Made by a program: the position numbers and the translations under genes. A DNA stretch of 33,162 nucleotides from Candidatus Omnitrophota bacterium (GTDB lineage Bacteria > Omnitrophota > Gorgyraeia > Gygaellales > Profunditerraquicolaceae). Where the stretch lies: positions 1 to 33,162 of the forward strand of contig JAPLLV010000053.1 in NCBI GenBank assembly GCA_026387405.1, given 5' to 3'. Positions 1-9,000 of this stretch are shown one piece after another. The notes beneath the pieces are model-generated. The model was given only the letters and a program-made list of their open reading frames with translations, ran no database searches and had not been told where the DNA came from. The first letter of the stretch is position 1. Every line of letters begins with the position of its first letter.

Positions 1-960
1 GGAGGCGCCCTTTAATAAATTATCTATTGCCGCGATAATAATTATTCCGTCAGTACCCTCCTGTATGCCTATATCGCAGTAGTTGGTCCCGGAGACATCT
101 TTAATCCTCGGAAATTCCCCTGACTTATTAATTCTTACAAACGGTTCATTTTTATAGAACTTTTCATATATCCCAACTAAACTTTTTACTTTTGTCTTTT
201 TACTTTTTACTTTTCTTACATAAATGGTCTCTAAAATACCCCTGCTCAAGGGCAATAGATGCGGCACAAACGTGACGCGCAGCGCCTTCCCCGCCAGATT
301 AGAAAGCGTCTGGTCGATCTCCGGGGCGTGTTGATGACAGTTTACTTTATAGGCCTTAAAGTCTTCGTTGACCTCCGAAAATAAAAAGCCTTCGGCCAAT
401 TTCCTTCCTGCTCCGGTAACCCCTGATTTTGCATCGATAATGATCGATCCCGTATCAGCCAAATTAAATGCCGTCACCGGCGCCAGCGCAAGGATAGCGG
501 CGGTAGGATAACATCCGGGATTAGCGATCAGCCTGGCGGATTTGATCTTCAGCCGGTATAATTCCGGCAGGCCATACACCGACAGCTTAAGGTTGACTCT
601 GTCTTTCTGGGGGGTATTGTAATATCGCTCGTAAACCAAAGCATCCTTCAGCCGATAATCCGCGCTTAGATCAATGACCCTTTTGCCTGCCTTAAGCAGC
701 AACGGGACTAATGCCATGGAAACGGTATGCGGCAAAGCCAGAAATACCAGGTCGCATTTTTGAGCGATCGTTTTCAGGTCGGGCTCACGGCATACAAGAT
801 CGATCCTGCCTCGAAATTTAGGGAATATATCGGATATTGCCTGTGGTTTATTGATTTTAGCGGAGACATCGCTGATCCTTACCTGCGGATGCCCAAGGAG
901 TAGACCGATAAGCTCCTCGCCGGCGTATCCCGTCGCTCCCACAATACCTACGTTAATCAT
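1..960 (-). CDS. argC: N-acetyl-gamma-glutamyl-phosphate reductase, 3' end outside the window
   Basis: Third step of arginine synthesis: NADPH-dependent reduction of N-acetylglutamyl phosphate to the semialdehyde. The frame starts at an ATG (960-958) and is open for 320 codons to the window edge, so only the last few residues are missing. Seen: N-terminal GATGYAGEEL nucleotide-binding motif (residues 8-17), the ANPGCYPTAA motif with catalytic Cys150, and HLLPLSRGI followed by a conserved C-terminal NLLKGA. Residues about 248-260 are a Lys/Val/Ser/Thr-rich stretch encoded by a 7-base-period array (181-215) where relatives have an ordinary helix region. It lies downstream of rpsI across a 740-base gene-free spacer, so it probably has its own promoter. 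Confidence 0.95.
   Translation of the reverse strand, partial: MINVGIVGATGYAGEELIGLLLGHPQVRISDVSAKINKPQAISDIFPKFRGRIDLVCREPDLKTIAQKCDLVFLALPHTVSMALVPLLLKAGKRVIDLSADYRLKDALVYERYYNTPQKDRVNLKLSVYGLPELYRLKIKSARLIANPGCYPTAAILALAPVTAFNLADTGSIIIDAKSGVTGAGRKLAEGFLFSEVNEDFKAYKVNCHQHAPEIDQTLSNLAGKALRVTFVPHLLPLSRGILETIYVRKVKSKKTKVKSLVGIYEKFYKNEPFVRINKSGEFPRIKDVSGTNYCDIGIQEGTDGIIIIAAIDNLLKGAS
181..215. repeat. Heptamer array inside argC
   Basis: Five consecutive 7-base units (ACTTTTT, ACTTTTG, TCTTTTT, ACTTTTT, ACTTTTC) read on the plus strand. It is in frame within argC and encodes a basic, low-complexity run. One of nine period-7 arrays in this window. Confidence 0.85.
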
Positions 961-1128
961 CTTTTACCCCTTTTTTTTAATAACTCTATCATCTTAATTT
1001 AAAAAATACCTCTCGTCAAGCACTTTCTCGTCGAAAAACGCCCAAAAAAGCATTAAGATTATTTCCAATGTAGCGTGTGTCGAGGCATATTTCTCGCATC
1101 ACCGCTCGCCCCGCCCCTGCGTGAAATT

Positions 1129-1389
1129 ATTAAATGCCCCTGGCGGTTTTCTCGCTCAGGTCGATTTTGCCCCTTCAACAAGCTTTTATTCAGGGGGCAC
1201 GCCAATGATCTTTCGCATTTCGGTGGCTGCAGAACTCGGCCGTCCCGCTCTGGCGGAGACGGCCTCAAACAGCTTCGCCATCCCGGAGTTGTCGTCCGCC
1301 TGCGGCGGACTCCACCGGGATTCCCTCAATGCTCAAGCTCCATTGGCTAAAATCTCCATTCGCTCGAAAATCCGCCAGGTGCATTTAAT
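1129..1389. repeat. Element bounded by imperfect inverted repeats
   Basis: The left arm (1129-1155) and right arm (1362-1389) are inverted copies, both containing ATTAAATGC followed by CCTGGCGG, with a few mismatches and a one-base gap. The interior (about 206 bases) has no convincing ORF. The shape is that of a small non-autonomous element or a long-range RNA/DNA hairpin. Confidence 0.5.
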
Positions 1390-1497
1390 ACCGAAGTTGC
1401 GCTTTTCGTTTGCTCGGGATATTGTGAACGCACAATTACCCCGAAACATATACCTAAATAATATTTTTTAAGGTAAAGGTTTCGGGGGTTGCGCGAA

Positions 1498-1555
1498 TTG
1501 AGCACCTTAACTTTTTGTCTAGCGAAATCCCTGCGAGCGTAAGCGAGCAGGGGTA
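1498..1555. repeat. Dispersed hairpin repeat, copy 1
   Basis: Contains TTGAGCACCT, a T-run, AGCGAAATCCCTG and an inverted GAGCG/CAGGG hairpin. The same arrangement recurs at 8452-8508 in front of leuB. REP-like. Confidence 0.6.
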
Positions 1556-1620
1556 ATGCCCCGACGCGAACGAAAAACAGGAAAATTGCCAGGAGCATCT
1601 TAAAAGCATAAATAAAAAAA

Positions 1621-1641
1621 TCCCGCGGGCTTCTCGCGGGA
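1621..1641 (-). terminator. Rho-independent terminator after rpsI
   Basis: Seven-base G+C-rich stem (TCCCGCG with CGCGGGA, loop 1628-1634). On the minus strand it is followed by a run of seven T (plus-strand A-run 1614-1620). It ends the rplM-rpsI transcript. Confidence 0.85.
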
Positions 1642-1662
1642 CTTTACTCTTCTTCTTATTTT

Positions 1663-1697
1663 ACTATCGACTATGAACTATTAACTATCGACTAAAT
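1663..1697. repeat. Heptamer array abutting the rpsI stop
   Basis: Five 7-base units on the plus strand: ACTATCG, ACTATGA, ACTATTA, ACTATCG, ACTAAAT. It ends exactly at the last base before the rpsI stop codon (1698). Confidence 0.85.
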
Positions 1698-2093
1698 TTA
1701 CCTCTTAGTCCACTGGAAGCGTTTCCGCGCCCCTTTCTGCCCGTACTTCTTGCGCTCCTTCGTGCGCGGGTCGCGCGTCAGGAATCCGTGCTTGCGCAGC
1801 AGTTCTTTCAACTCCGGCTCAAGATCCAATAAGGCCCTGGCAATGCTGTGGCGTAATGCCCCTGCCTGGCCGGTAAGCCCTCCACCCCTTATATTAGCCA
1901 ACACGTCATATTTAGCTATGCTGTTCGTAGCGATAAGAGGCTGCTTGGCAATGATCCTGTCGGTCTCCCGGATAAAGTACGTCTCAAAAGGCTTTTTATT
2001 GATCACAATAAGGCCCTTGCCCGGTATAAGCCGAACGCGCGCTACTGCTTCCTTGCGCCTGCCTGTAAACATAGTCCTAATATTGTCTGTCAT
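1698..2093 (-). CDS. rpsI: 30S ribosomal protein uS9
   Basis: Ribosomal protein S9, whose C-terminal tail reaches the P-site tRNA. 131 residues, normal for the family. Seen: N-terminal [18 protein letters not shown], the central [20 protein letters not shown] and a basic tail ending KRFQWTKR. It directly follows rplM (6-base gap), the usual rplM-rpsI pair, and a strong terminator follows it. Confidence 0.98.
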   Translation of the reverse strand: MTDNIRTMFTGRRKEAVARVRLIPGKGLIVINKKPFETYFIRETDRIIAKQPLIATNSIAKYDVLANIRGGGLTGQAGALRHSIARALLDLEPELKELLRKHGFLTRDPRTKERKKYGQKGARKRFQWTKR

Positions 2094-2099
2094 TATGAT

Positions 2100-2531
2100 T
2101 TATACCTCTAACACTTTCGGATTCTGCCCCTTATGCGGATGGACATCCCCGGCATAGATCTTTAATTTCTTTATTGTATCGTCTCCCAAGGCCCCCCTGG
2201 GCAACATCCTCTGCACGGCTAACCGCACTACCGTGGTAGGCTTCTTTCTAAGCATATCTTCCAAAACAACCTCTCTCAAGCCGCCGGGATAACCGGAATA
2301 ACGCCGATACACTTTCTGTTTCAGCTTCCTGCCGGTAAAACGCACCTTTGCGGCGTTTATTATGATCACGCCGTCACCTGTATCAAGATGCGGGGTGAAG
2401 ATAACCTTGTGTTTGCCGCGCAGTATCGTGGCGGCCTTGGTAGCAAGCCTGCCCAGTATCTTGTCCTTGGCATCTATCAAGTACCAACCGCGCTTAATGT
2501 CTTCTTTTTTGGGTAAGTATGTTTTATCCAT
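2100..2531 (-). CDS. rplM: 50S ribosomal protein uL13
   Basis: Early-assembly large-subunit protein. 143 residues, the standard length. Seen: [19 protein letters not shown] near the N-terminus, then [18 protein letters not shown] and [11 protein letters not shown], with RMLPRGALG in the C-terminal half. Co-transcribed with rpsI. Its promoter should lie between 2531 and the end of the upstream membrane protein at 2560, or the genes are read through; the gap is only 28 bases. Confidence 0.98.
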   Translation of the reverse strand: MDKTYLPKKEDIKRGWYLIDAKDKILGRLATKAATILRGKHKVIFTPHLDTGDGVIIINAAKVRFTGRKLKQKVYRRYSGYPGGLREVVLEDMLRKKPTTVVRLAVQRMLPRGALGDDTIKKLKIYAGDVHPHKGQNPKVLEV

Positions 2532-2559
2532 AAGGCTAAAAGTATAACATATTTACATG

Positions 2560-4107
2560 CTAAGTCAAATATTTTTTTATCAAATTGTGCGGCATGATCT
2601 TGTCCTCCAAAATAAAGACAGCGGCAAAAATCAACAGGATCATGCCTATAACCCAAAAAGGCACGCAAGGCTTAGGCACGATAAACTCTGCCTTAGCCAG
2701 AGGATTGCTGAAAATGATCAACAGCCTGTTCTCACCTAAAAAGCGAAGCTTATATTTGGCTACCACGTAATTTATTGCCGCCGGGCTGTTATCCTTAGTG
2801 AGCACGATTATCCTGGCTACCCTAAAAGGGCTAAAATGTTTTACCGGGTCGATCTCCGGAAAAAGGGCGCTGGCATTGGCCCTGCCGGACAGGGTGGCGA
2901 GGCAGGCGCTTAAAATGTGATAATTCGCATAAATTATATCGTTCGGCCGGGAATATTTCTTGATCAACGCAGAGGTCCGGATGTATTCATCGGGATTCCA
3001 GAGCGAAGTAGAAGCGATCCTCCTATTCTCCAAAGGTAAAAGCATATCGTGAAGCACGGAATCAAAAAGATAAAGCTTGGCACTTTCATGCCCCTGCGCT
3101 CTTTCCGTAAGCAAGGTGGGCGAAAAAAGAAGGATAAAAAAACCGAAAAAAATGAAAAACGCCGACATCTTTACGGCTGTAGTTGCTAATTTCTCGTACA
3201 AACTATCCAAAAGTATAGCCGAGAAAAAAATTATCGGCAGGAACCCTTGCGCGGAAAAAAACCGGTAAGGATACAAAAGAAAGATAAAGCTGGCTAGAAA
3301 AAGACTGACAAATAAATAGTATTTCCCTTTTTTCTTAACAGCTATAATAACCCCCAATAAAGCCAGAATATAATCCAGGACCTTAAATTCGCAGAAATAC
3401 CTGTCAGGCATATCGGTCAATTGAATGGATTTCAAGGCCAATAACTCCCTTAAGAGTACCGGCAAGGCAATAATGATTGCGCACAAAACAACCGCGAAGC
3501 TGACCTTTGCCTTTCCCTTCTCAAGCAGGCCGAATATTATTATAGCCAGGGCAAAAACCCAGGGGGCACCGATATGCGTATAGTATGAAAGCGCCAGGAG
3601 AAGCGCGCAGCGCAGCAAACGCCCCCGCAACAGGCAATCCGCGGCCAGAATTCCCAGAATGATCGCGAACGTAGCCGGGATATTGTTGAATAAGGAGAGG
3701 AAGAAAGAAAACGATGAGCCGAAGGCAAATACCGAGAAAAACCCCAGGCGCCTGCCGAAATGCCTGCGCACGAAATACCACACCGTAAATAAAAAAAGGC
3801 TGGGCGTCAGAGCCTCAGATATCTTGGCCAGGAAGACGATATCAACGCCTAATTTGATGAAGAAGGCCAAAACGATATGCAGAAACGGCGGATAAATGTG
3901 CACCCTGCCAAAGGGGGCGTATTGCCAGAAATCCCAGCTTGAATAACCGCCTGCCTGCAAGAACCCCCAGGCGGTGTGCAGGTGGTAATATATATCTATA
4001 AACTGAGGCTGGAGCGGCCAGCGCGCAAACGATAAAGTCGAATATACCGCCACAAAAAGCAGGGTAAAAAAATCCCAGGAGAAACTCTTATAGCCGCTTT
4101 TTGACAT
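2560..4107 (-). CDS. Multi-pass membrane protein, GT-C glycosyltransferase-like
   Basis: About 515 residues with roughly a dozen hydrophobic segments and a soluble-looking C-terminal part before a last membrane helix near the end. The first long loop carries Asp and His in FIDIYYHLHTAWGF, the place where GT-C enzymes such as the PMT/oligosaccharyltransferase type keep their acidic motif. That supports a polyprenyl-phosphate-sugar transferase, but substrate and family are not assigned. Two starts are possible: the ATG at 4107, used here, and a TTG at 4113 that has better spacing from GGAGGG. It is unrelated in close sequence to the two paralogous transferases elsewhere in the window. Confidence 0.7.
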   Translation of the reverse strand: MSKSGYKSFSWDFFTLLFVAVYSTLSFARWPLQPQFIDIYYHLHTAWGFLQAGGYSSWDFWQYAPFGRVHIYPPFLHIVLAFFIKLGVDIVFLAKISEALTPSLFLFTVWYFVRRHFGRRLGFFSVFAFGSSFSFFLSLFNNIPATFAIILGILAADCLLRGRLLRCALLLALSYYTHIGAPWVFALAIIIFGLLEKGKAKVSFAVVLCAIIIALPVLLRELLALKSIQLTDMPDRYFCEFKVLDYILALLGVIIAVKKKGKYYLFVSLFLASFIFLLYPYRFFSAQGFLPIIFFSAILLDSLYEKLATTAVKMSAFFIFFGFFILLFSPTLLTERAQGHESAKLYLFDSVLHDMLLPLENRRIASTSLWNPDEYIRTSALIKKYSRPNDIIYANYHILSACLATLSGRANASALFPEIDPVKHFSPFRVARIIVLTKDNSPAAINYVVAKYKLRFLGENRLLIIFSNPLAKAEFIVPKPCVPFWVIGMILLIFAAVFILEDKIMPHNLIKKYLT

Positions 4108-4174
4108 AATCAATGGAGCCCTCCCACCAAAATCTCTTCCACCCGCGGGGCGGAATCCTGCGCCAGAGAGCCAT

Positions 4175-5008
4175 TCATCTATGAACTGAAGTTCGTGGCT
4201 TTCTGGCGCACGGATACTTAACCTTTAGCAGGCATAATCCTTGCGCGGGAGCGCAAGGCCCGGAGAGCCTCCTGTCTCTGGCTGACAAAAGGCTCTTCAT
4301 GCTTGACTTCTTGAACCTGCCCCTGCCTATGTCAACCAGCGTCCCGGCAATACTCCTTGCCATATTATACAAGAATCCGTCTGCCTCGATATCAATGATG
4401 ATCAAGGAATTATCCTCTTTGGTGTTTGAGCGCGGATATTCATAAGGATATCTTCCAACGGTAATTTTTTTTATAGTGCGGACCGTAGAACGCGCGGAAC
4501 TGCCGCTGGCGCAGAAGGCCTTAAAATCATGCCTCCCTATCAAAACACGCGCCTCCCGGCGCATCAACCCTGAATCCAGGGGGAAGCGGCAAAAATAAAC
4601 CCCGCGGAGAGACAATGCCGGCCTGTGCGCGCGGTTTAAGATACGATAGCGGTAAACCTTGGACCTGACATCCCGGATAGCGTGAAAATCTAACGGCACA
4701 TCCTGCACCCGCGACACGGCAATATCCTTAGGCAGCAACGCATTCAAGGCGTTTTTTATTTTCTCAACAGGCAAGGCGCAATGGGTATGGAAATTAGCCA
4801 CCTGGGCCAGGGCAGACACGCCGGCATCGGTCCGGCCGGAAGCGATAACCTTAACCTTCTCTTTGAGTATTTTCTGGAGGGTTTTTTCTATTGTCCCCTG
4901 GATAGTTCTCTTCTGTGGACTGTGGACTGTGCACTGCGGACTATTCTGCACCTGCCAGCCGGCATAACCTGAACCGTCATACTCTATTTCGATTCTGATA
5001 TTACGCAT
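4175..5008 (-). CDS. truA: tRNA pseudouridine synthase A with a repeat-encoded insertion
   Basis: Makes pseudouridine at positions 38-40 of the tRNA anticodon stem-loop. 277 residues. Seen: N-terminal IEYDGSGYAGWQVQ, then RTIQGTIEK, the catalytic SGRTDAGVSALAQVANF with the active-site Asp, and VYRYRIL and FLYNMARSIAGTLVDIGRG in the C-terminal half. Between GWQVQ and RTIQG, where the family normally has about three residues, about nine extra residues (around 22-32) are encoded by a heptamer array at 4914-4941. It overlaps the end of asd by 25 bases, so the two are translationally coupled. Confidence 0.95.
   Translation of the reverse strand: MRNIRIEIEYDGSGYAGWQVQNSPQCTVHSPQKRTIQGTIEKTLQKILKEKVKVIASGRTDAGVSALAQVANFHTHCALPVEKIKNALNALLPKDIAVSRVQDVPLDFHAIRDVRSKVYRYRILNRAHRPALSLRGVYFCRFPLDSGLMRREARVLIGRHDFKAFCASGSSARSTVRTIKKITVGRYPYEYPRSNTKEDNSLIIIDIEADGFLYNMARSIAGTLVDIGRGRFKKSSMKSLLSARDRRLSGPCAPAQGLCLLKVKYPCARKPRTSVHR
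4914..4941. repeat. Heptamer array inside truA
   Basis: Four units on the plus strand: TGTGGAC, TGTGGAC, TGTGCAC, TGCGGAC. It encodes an in-frame surplus loop between two highly conserved TruA motifs. Confidence 0.85.
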
Positions 5009-6012
5009 TCAGCGATCTGGACCGCGTTTGTGGCGGCGCCTTTACGCAGGTTATCCGCTACCACCCACAACCAAAGCCCGTTCTTAACAAAGGGGTCTTT
5101 ACGGATACGGCCGACGAAAGTATCGTCTTTGCCCTCTGCGTCCTTGGGCATAGGATAAAGATTATTCTTAGGGTCGTCCAGCACTTTGACCCCGGGAGAT
5201 TTAGAAAGTATGCCCCTGACTTTTTCCGGGGTGATTGGTCTTGCGGTTTCTATATAGACTGCCTCGGAGTGCCCGGTCCTGACCGGGACTCTTACGGTAG
5301 TGGCGGAAATCTTGATCTTATCATCGTGCATTATCTTATGGGTCTCTTTAACTAATTTCCATTCCTCATTGGTATAATCGCAGTCTGTGAAACTACCGAT
5401 GTGCGGGAATACGTTATATGCCAATTGCTGCGGCAAAACCTTATCGTCCACTTTCGCATGAAGATACCTAAAATCGCCTGCGGCAATAAGGGAATTTTCC
5501 TGCCTCAATTGTTCCACCGCGGCCTTGCCTGCTCCGGAAGAAGCCTGTAAGGTGGTAACGACGATCCTCCTGATACCTGCCTGTTTATATATCGGCCATA
5601 GTGCCACCACCATCTGGATAGTAGAGCAATTAGGATTAGCAATGATACCTTTTTTGCGTTTTTTTACATCCTTGGCGTTTACCTCCGGCACGACCAAAGG
5701 TACTTGCGGGTCCATGCGGAAATCCGCGCCGTTGTCAATAACCACCGCGCCTCTTTTTACCGCCTCGGCGGCATAGGTCACTGCCGCGCCTTTTTCGCCT
5801 TCGGTCCCGGCAAATAAGGCAATATCTATACCCTCAAATCCTTCGGGAGAGATCGGTTTTACGGAATATCTCTCTGTGTCAACGCTGATATCCCTGGCCG
5901 AACGCGCAAAGACCCGTAATTCTCCGATCGGAAAATTGCGCTGCCTTAAAACCCTGAGCATCTCGATCCCCACTACGCCGACCCCGATAACCACAACATT
6001 ATATTTTTTCAT
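4984..6012 (-). CDS. asd: Aspartate-semialdehyde dehydrogenase
   Basis: NADPH-dependent reduction of aspartyl phosphate to the semialdehyde, the branch point for lysine/diaminopimelate, threonine and methionine. 342 residues, typical. Seen: N-terminal VVIGVGVVGIEMLRVL, catalytic Cys129 in ANPNCSTIQM, SSGAGKAAVEQL, and the substrate-binding RVPVRTGHSE with His248. It ends inside truA and begins one base from the end of the upstream glycosyltransferase, so all three are probably one transcript. It is distinct from ArgC in this window, a related dehydrogenase with a different Cys motif. Confidence 0.96.
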   Translation of the reverse strand: MKKYNVVVIGVGVVGIEMLRVLRQRNFPIGELRVFARSARDISVDTERYSVKPISPEGFEGIDIALFAGTEGEKGAAVTYAAEAVKRGAVVIDNGADFRMDPQVPLVVPEVNAKDVKKRKKGIIANPNCSTIQMVVALWPIYKQAGIRRIVVTTLQASSGAGKAAVEQLRQENSLIAAGDFRYLHAKVDDKVLPQQLAYNVFPHIGSFTDCDYTNEEWKLVKETHKIMHDDKIKISATTVRVPVRTGHSEAVYIETARPITPEKVRGILSKSPGVKVLDDPKNNLYPMPKDAEGKDDTFVGRIRKDPFVKNGLWLWVVADNLRKGAATNAVQIAECVISESK

Positions 6013-7332
6013 CTATTTATCCCCCAAAATAAAGTTAAGTGCCTTGGCTAATCCGATACCGCTTAAAGTAATTACCAGAGGTATTAAAGGGACGATATAT
6101 CTCGGCTCTACATACAAAGGAATGAATATGATAGTAATGTAAGCGAAAAGAGAAACTGGTAATGCCATAAACATCCTCTCTATGCCTCTTGCGGCAATAA
6201 AAGCGCAACAGGCTAATAAAAAGAAGAGCGCAAAAAGCCTTCCGTCAGGCTCGCCTCTATAGAGAGGGGTGTAAAATTGGTACCACAAACTAGGAATCTT
6301 ACTAAACCAGTTCTTAAATACTTTAGCAGGCATAAAACAAATCCTTCTCCAGGTCAAAACCCTGCACCTTTTTTCCAAGGCTATAATATCCCGGAGATTA
6401 CCTTCCATAAACACCTTCAAATAACTTTGGTGTATGCCCAGGAACTCCTGCTTCTCGCTTTGATCAATAAAATCCGTATCGGGAATAGCCTTATACCCTT
6501 TCCAGGCACTATGCTTTTCAAAGGTGCCCATATAAAAACTCATATCCACCGCGCCCAGCGAAACAGGGATCATCCTCTTTGAAAGCGCGTAATTCCGGAT
6601 ACTCCACGGAGATAGCACGATAAGCACGCCGCAGAGATAACCCACAATGCTTTTTAAAGCATACTTGGTATTTATTCTGTTGATGAACCATAATATCGCA
6701 ACAAAAACCAACGCGTATAACAAGTATTCGGCTCTGGTCAGGATCACAAAGCCCAGGAATAACCCCGCATAGAAAAACCAACGCAGCCCTTTTTTATCCA
6801 ATGCCTTGACTGCGCACAAAGCAAATACGGCGAGCAAAAAAGAGGCCAGCGACTCTGTGAGCACCACTTGCGTGTAATATAAATTGTACGGCGAAAGACT
6901 ATATATTAACGCGGAAATAAACGCCGGTAATGGCGAGCGGGGATATATGGTTGTTGCTATGAAGAATATCAGGATACAACAAAACGCATCGAGTACACCC
7001 TGAATGATACAGACTACCCTAAGGATATCGAAACGGTGACTTTTCCCAAAAAGCGCAAAAACCATTGCCATAAAATATGGGTAACCCGGCGGCCGATTAA
7101 AGAATGGCCTCGCGGTAGGGTTTTTATCTTGAGGGCCGGTTATTGAATACCCCTGGCCCTTAAATATATTGTAGGCCAGGGCGGTATATACAAAACTGTC
7201 CGAGACTAAGACTACGGGGTTGGGATCCTGTGAAGAAAGACCGCTAAAGGGATACAGCCTGAGCACTAAGGCAATTGCAAAAACAATAATTACCAGTATG
7301 CCCCAGATCAATTTCCTGTATTTTTCTTTCAC
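6013..7332 (-). CDS. PMT/ArnT-like membrane glycosyltransferase, paralogue 1
   Basis: About 439 residues with an N-terminal membrane helix and about ten more hydrophobic segments. The first large loop carries Asp45 in LVSDSFVYTALAYN and FNRPPGYP (78-85), features of GT39/GT83-type transferases that use polyprenyl-phosphate sugars in the outer leaflet. RVVCIIQGVLDAFCC follows. The same motifs in the same order occur in the gene at 19673-21019, so the two are paralogues. The start is GTG, with a rather distant AGGAAAGAG. The sugar and acceptor cannot be told from sequence. Confidence 0.82.
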   Translation of the reverse strand: MKEKYRKLIWGILVIIVFAIALVLRLYPFSGLSSQDPNPVVLVSDSFVYTALAYNIFKGQGYSITGPQDKNPTARPFFNRPPGYPYFMAMVFALFGKSHRFDILRVVCIIQGVLDAFCCILIFFIATTIYPRSPLPAFISALIYSLSPYNLYYTQVVLTESLASFLLAVFALCAVKALDKKGLRWFFYAGLFLGFVILTRAEYLLYALVFVAILWFINRINTKYALKSIVGYLCGVLIVLSPWSIRNYALSKRMIPVSLGAVDMSFYMGTFEKHSAWKGYKAIPDTDFIDQSEKQEFLGIHQSYLKVFMEGNLRDIIALEKRCRVLTWRRICFMPAKVFKNWFSKIPSLWYQFYTPLYRGEPDGRLFALFFLLACCAFIAARGIERMFMALPVSLFAYITIIFIPLYVEPRYIVPLIPLVITLSGIGLAKALNFILGDK

Positions 7333-7400
7333 GCGGCATCTCTTTCCTGAAAATATTACCCGGCCCTAACACCCCCATGTGGAAAGATTGCTCAAAATTA

Positions 7401-8450
7401 TCAAAGATTTGCTGCTACTAAATCCCCGACTTCCTGCGTAGAATAACCCATCTTTCCGGCGGCAAGCGATTTAAGTTTTGCCGCTACTATCTTGATCACC
7501 GCGTCCTCGATCGCCTTTCCGGCCTTTACCTCACCTAAATTCTCCAGCATCATCCCTGCGGCGCAAATCGCAGCCAGAGGATTGATCACATTCTTACCCG
7601 TGTATTTAGGAGCGCTTCCGCCGATAGGCTCAAACATGGATACCCCTTGCGGATTGATGTTGCCTCCCGCGGCAATACCCATACCGCCCTGGATCATCGC
7701 CCCCAGGTCCGTAATAATATCTCCGAACATGTTGTCCGTGACGATAACATCAAACCAATCGGGGTTCTTGACAAACCACATGGTCGTGGCATCCACATGC
7801 GCGTAGTCGGTAGTAACATCCGGATATTCTTTGGCCACCTCGTTGAAAGTCCTTTCCCACAAATCCCAGGCATAGGTCAAGACATTAGTCTTACCGCAAA
7901 GAGTAAGCTTCTTCCTCTTATTACGCTTTCTGGTATATTCAAAGGCATAGCGGATGCAGCGCTCAACGCCCCCGCGCGTATTATAAGAGATCTGGATAGC
8001 GACTTCGTCTTTGGTGCCTTTCTTTTGGAACTCACCCATACCTTTATATAGGCCCTCGGAATTCTCCCGCACCACCACAAAATCGATATCTTCCGGTTTC
8101 TTATCTTTTAAAGGACAGTATGTGGAGCTATAAAGTTTAACCGGACGCAGATTAATATACTGATCAAGAGCGAACCTTAACTTTAGCAATACCCCGGTCT
8201 CAATAATGCCGGGTTTTACCTTAGGGTCCCCCACTGCGCCAAGATAAATCGCGTTATATTTCTTTAATTCTTCGATATCGCCATCATCCACAAGCTTGCC
8301 GGTCTTCAAATACCTTTGGCCGGTGAAGTCAAAATCTTTTGTTTCATATTTAAATCCGAACTTCTTGCTTGCCGCCTGCATTACCTTCAGGCCTTCGCGC
8401 ACTACCTCCGGCCCTGTTCCATCCCCTCCGATAACCGCTATTTTGTACAT
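7401..8450 (-). CDS. leuB: 3-isopropylmalate dehydrogenase
   Basis: Oxidative decarboxylation of 3-isopropylmalate, the third step of leucine synthesis. 349 residues, normal for the isocitrate/isopropylmalate dehydrogenase family. Seen: GGDGTGPEVVREGLKVM, the substrate loop VVRENSEGLYKGMGE, GKTNVLTYAWDLWERTF with the catalytic Lys region, DNMFGDIITDLGAM with the metal-binding Asp residues, and EPIGGSAPKYTGKNVINPLA. The family also contains tartrate and homoisocitrate dehydrogenases; position next to leuC and leuD makes LeuB the best choice. Its ribosome binding site (GAGGTG) lies within a dispersed hairpin repeat at 8452-8508. Confidence 0.92.
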   Translation of the reverse strand: MYKIAVIGGDGTGPEVVREGLKVMQAASKKFGFKYETKDFDFTGQRYLKTGKLVDDGDIEELKKYNAIYLGAVGDPKVKPGIIETGVLLKLRFALDQYINLRPVKLYSSTYCPLKDKKPEDIDFVVVRENSEGLYKGMGEFQKKGTKDEVAIQISYNTRGGVERCIRYAFEYTRKRNKRKKLTLCGKTNVLTYAWDLWERTFNEVAKEYPDVTTDYAHVDATTMWFVKNPDWFDVIVTDNMFGDIITDLGAMIQGGMGIAAGGNINPQGVSMFEPIGGSAPKYTGKNVINPLAAICAAGMMLENLGEVKAGKAIEDAVIKIVAAKLKSLAAGKMGYSTQEVGDLVAANL

Positions 8451-8451
8451 T

Positions 8452-8508
8452 GAGCACCTCTAAGTTTTTATCCAGCGAAATCCCTGGAGCGAAGCGATCA
8501 GGGATAAC
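8452..8508. repeat. Dispersed hairpin repeat, copy 2, forming the leuB leader
   Basis: Matches 1498-1555 in order and sequence: TTGAGCACCT, T-run, CAGCGAAATCCCTG, then a CCCTG/CAGGG hairpin (about 8480-8502). Read on the minus strand, its last bases supply the GAGGTG ribosome binding site of leuB. Confidence 0.65.
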
Positions 8509-8512
8509 TCCT

Positions 8513-8998
8513 CTAATGGTTTTTTTTAATATAATTCATTAACCCTCCCTCTTCTACGATATCTTGCAGAAATTCAGGGAAAGGTTCGGTTTTATAATTG
8601 ATATTCCGGGCAATATTTTTAATTACCCCGCTGCCCAGGTCTATTTCGATCTCGTCGCCGTCGGAAATCGCGGATGTATCGCCCAGCTCCAAAAACGGCA
8701 GGCCTATATTTATGGCATTACGGAAAAATATCGCGGCAAAACTCTTAGCCACTACGGCGCTTATCCCGCAGCCTTTGATCGCCAACGGAGCATGCTCGCG
8801 CGAAGAGCCGCAGCCAAAGTTCTTTCCCGCGACAATGATATCCCCTGATTTTACATTCTTGGCAAAATCAGGGCGGATGGTTTCCATGCAATGCCTACCC
8901 AACTCCTCGGCATCGGTAGAGACCAGGTACTTGGCGGCAATAATATCGTCGGTATTTACGTCATCGCCGAATTTATGGACCCTGCCTTTAATGATCAT
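8513..8998 (-). CDS. leuD: 3-isopropylmalate dehydratase small subunit
   Basis: Swivelling-domain subunit of the isopropylmalate isomerase LeuCD. 161 residues. Seen: [15 protein letters not shown] near the N-terminus, then [19 protein letters not shown] and [16 protein letters not shown], all diagnostic of the aconitase swivel domain. No Shine-Dalgarno is visible: the bases before the ATG are the CGCTAA units of the heptamer array at 9001-9042. Initiation therefore depends on something else, such as coupling or an unstructured leader. Confidence 0.96.
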   Translation of the reverse strand: MIIKGRVHKFGDDVNTDDIIAAKYLVSTDAEELGRHCMETIRPDFAKNVKSGDIIVAGKNFGCGSSREHAPLAIKGCGISAVVAKSFAAIFFRNAINIGLPFLELGDTSAISDGDEIEIDLGSGVIKNIARNINYKTEPFPEFLQDIVEEGGLMNYIKKNH

Positions 8999-9000
8999 TA

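Larger units (their letters stand above)
961..1620. repeat. Gene-free, repeat-rich spacer between rpsI and argC
   Basis: No ORF here resembles a protein; the short frames on both strands read through repeats. The spacer holds an imperfect inverted repeat (arms about 1129-1155 and 1362-1389), a copy of a motif also present twice near 29046-29224 (about 1405-1440), and a hairpin repeat (about 1498-1555) shared with 8452-8508. It must also carry the argC promoter, which I could not place with confidence. Confidence 0.55.

Noticed and set aside
1059-1598. Several 60-116 residue frames on both strands of the rpsI-argC spacer
   Set aside because: They run through inverted repeats and hairpins, overlap each other, lack ribosome binding sites and resemble no protein.
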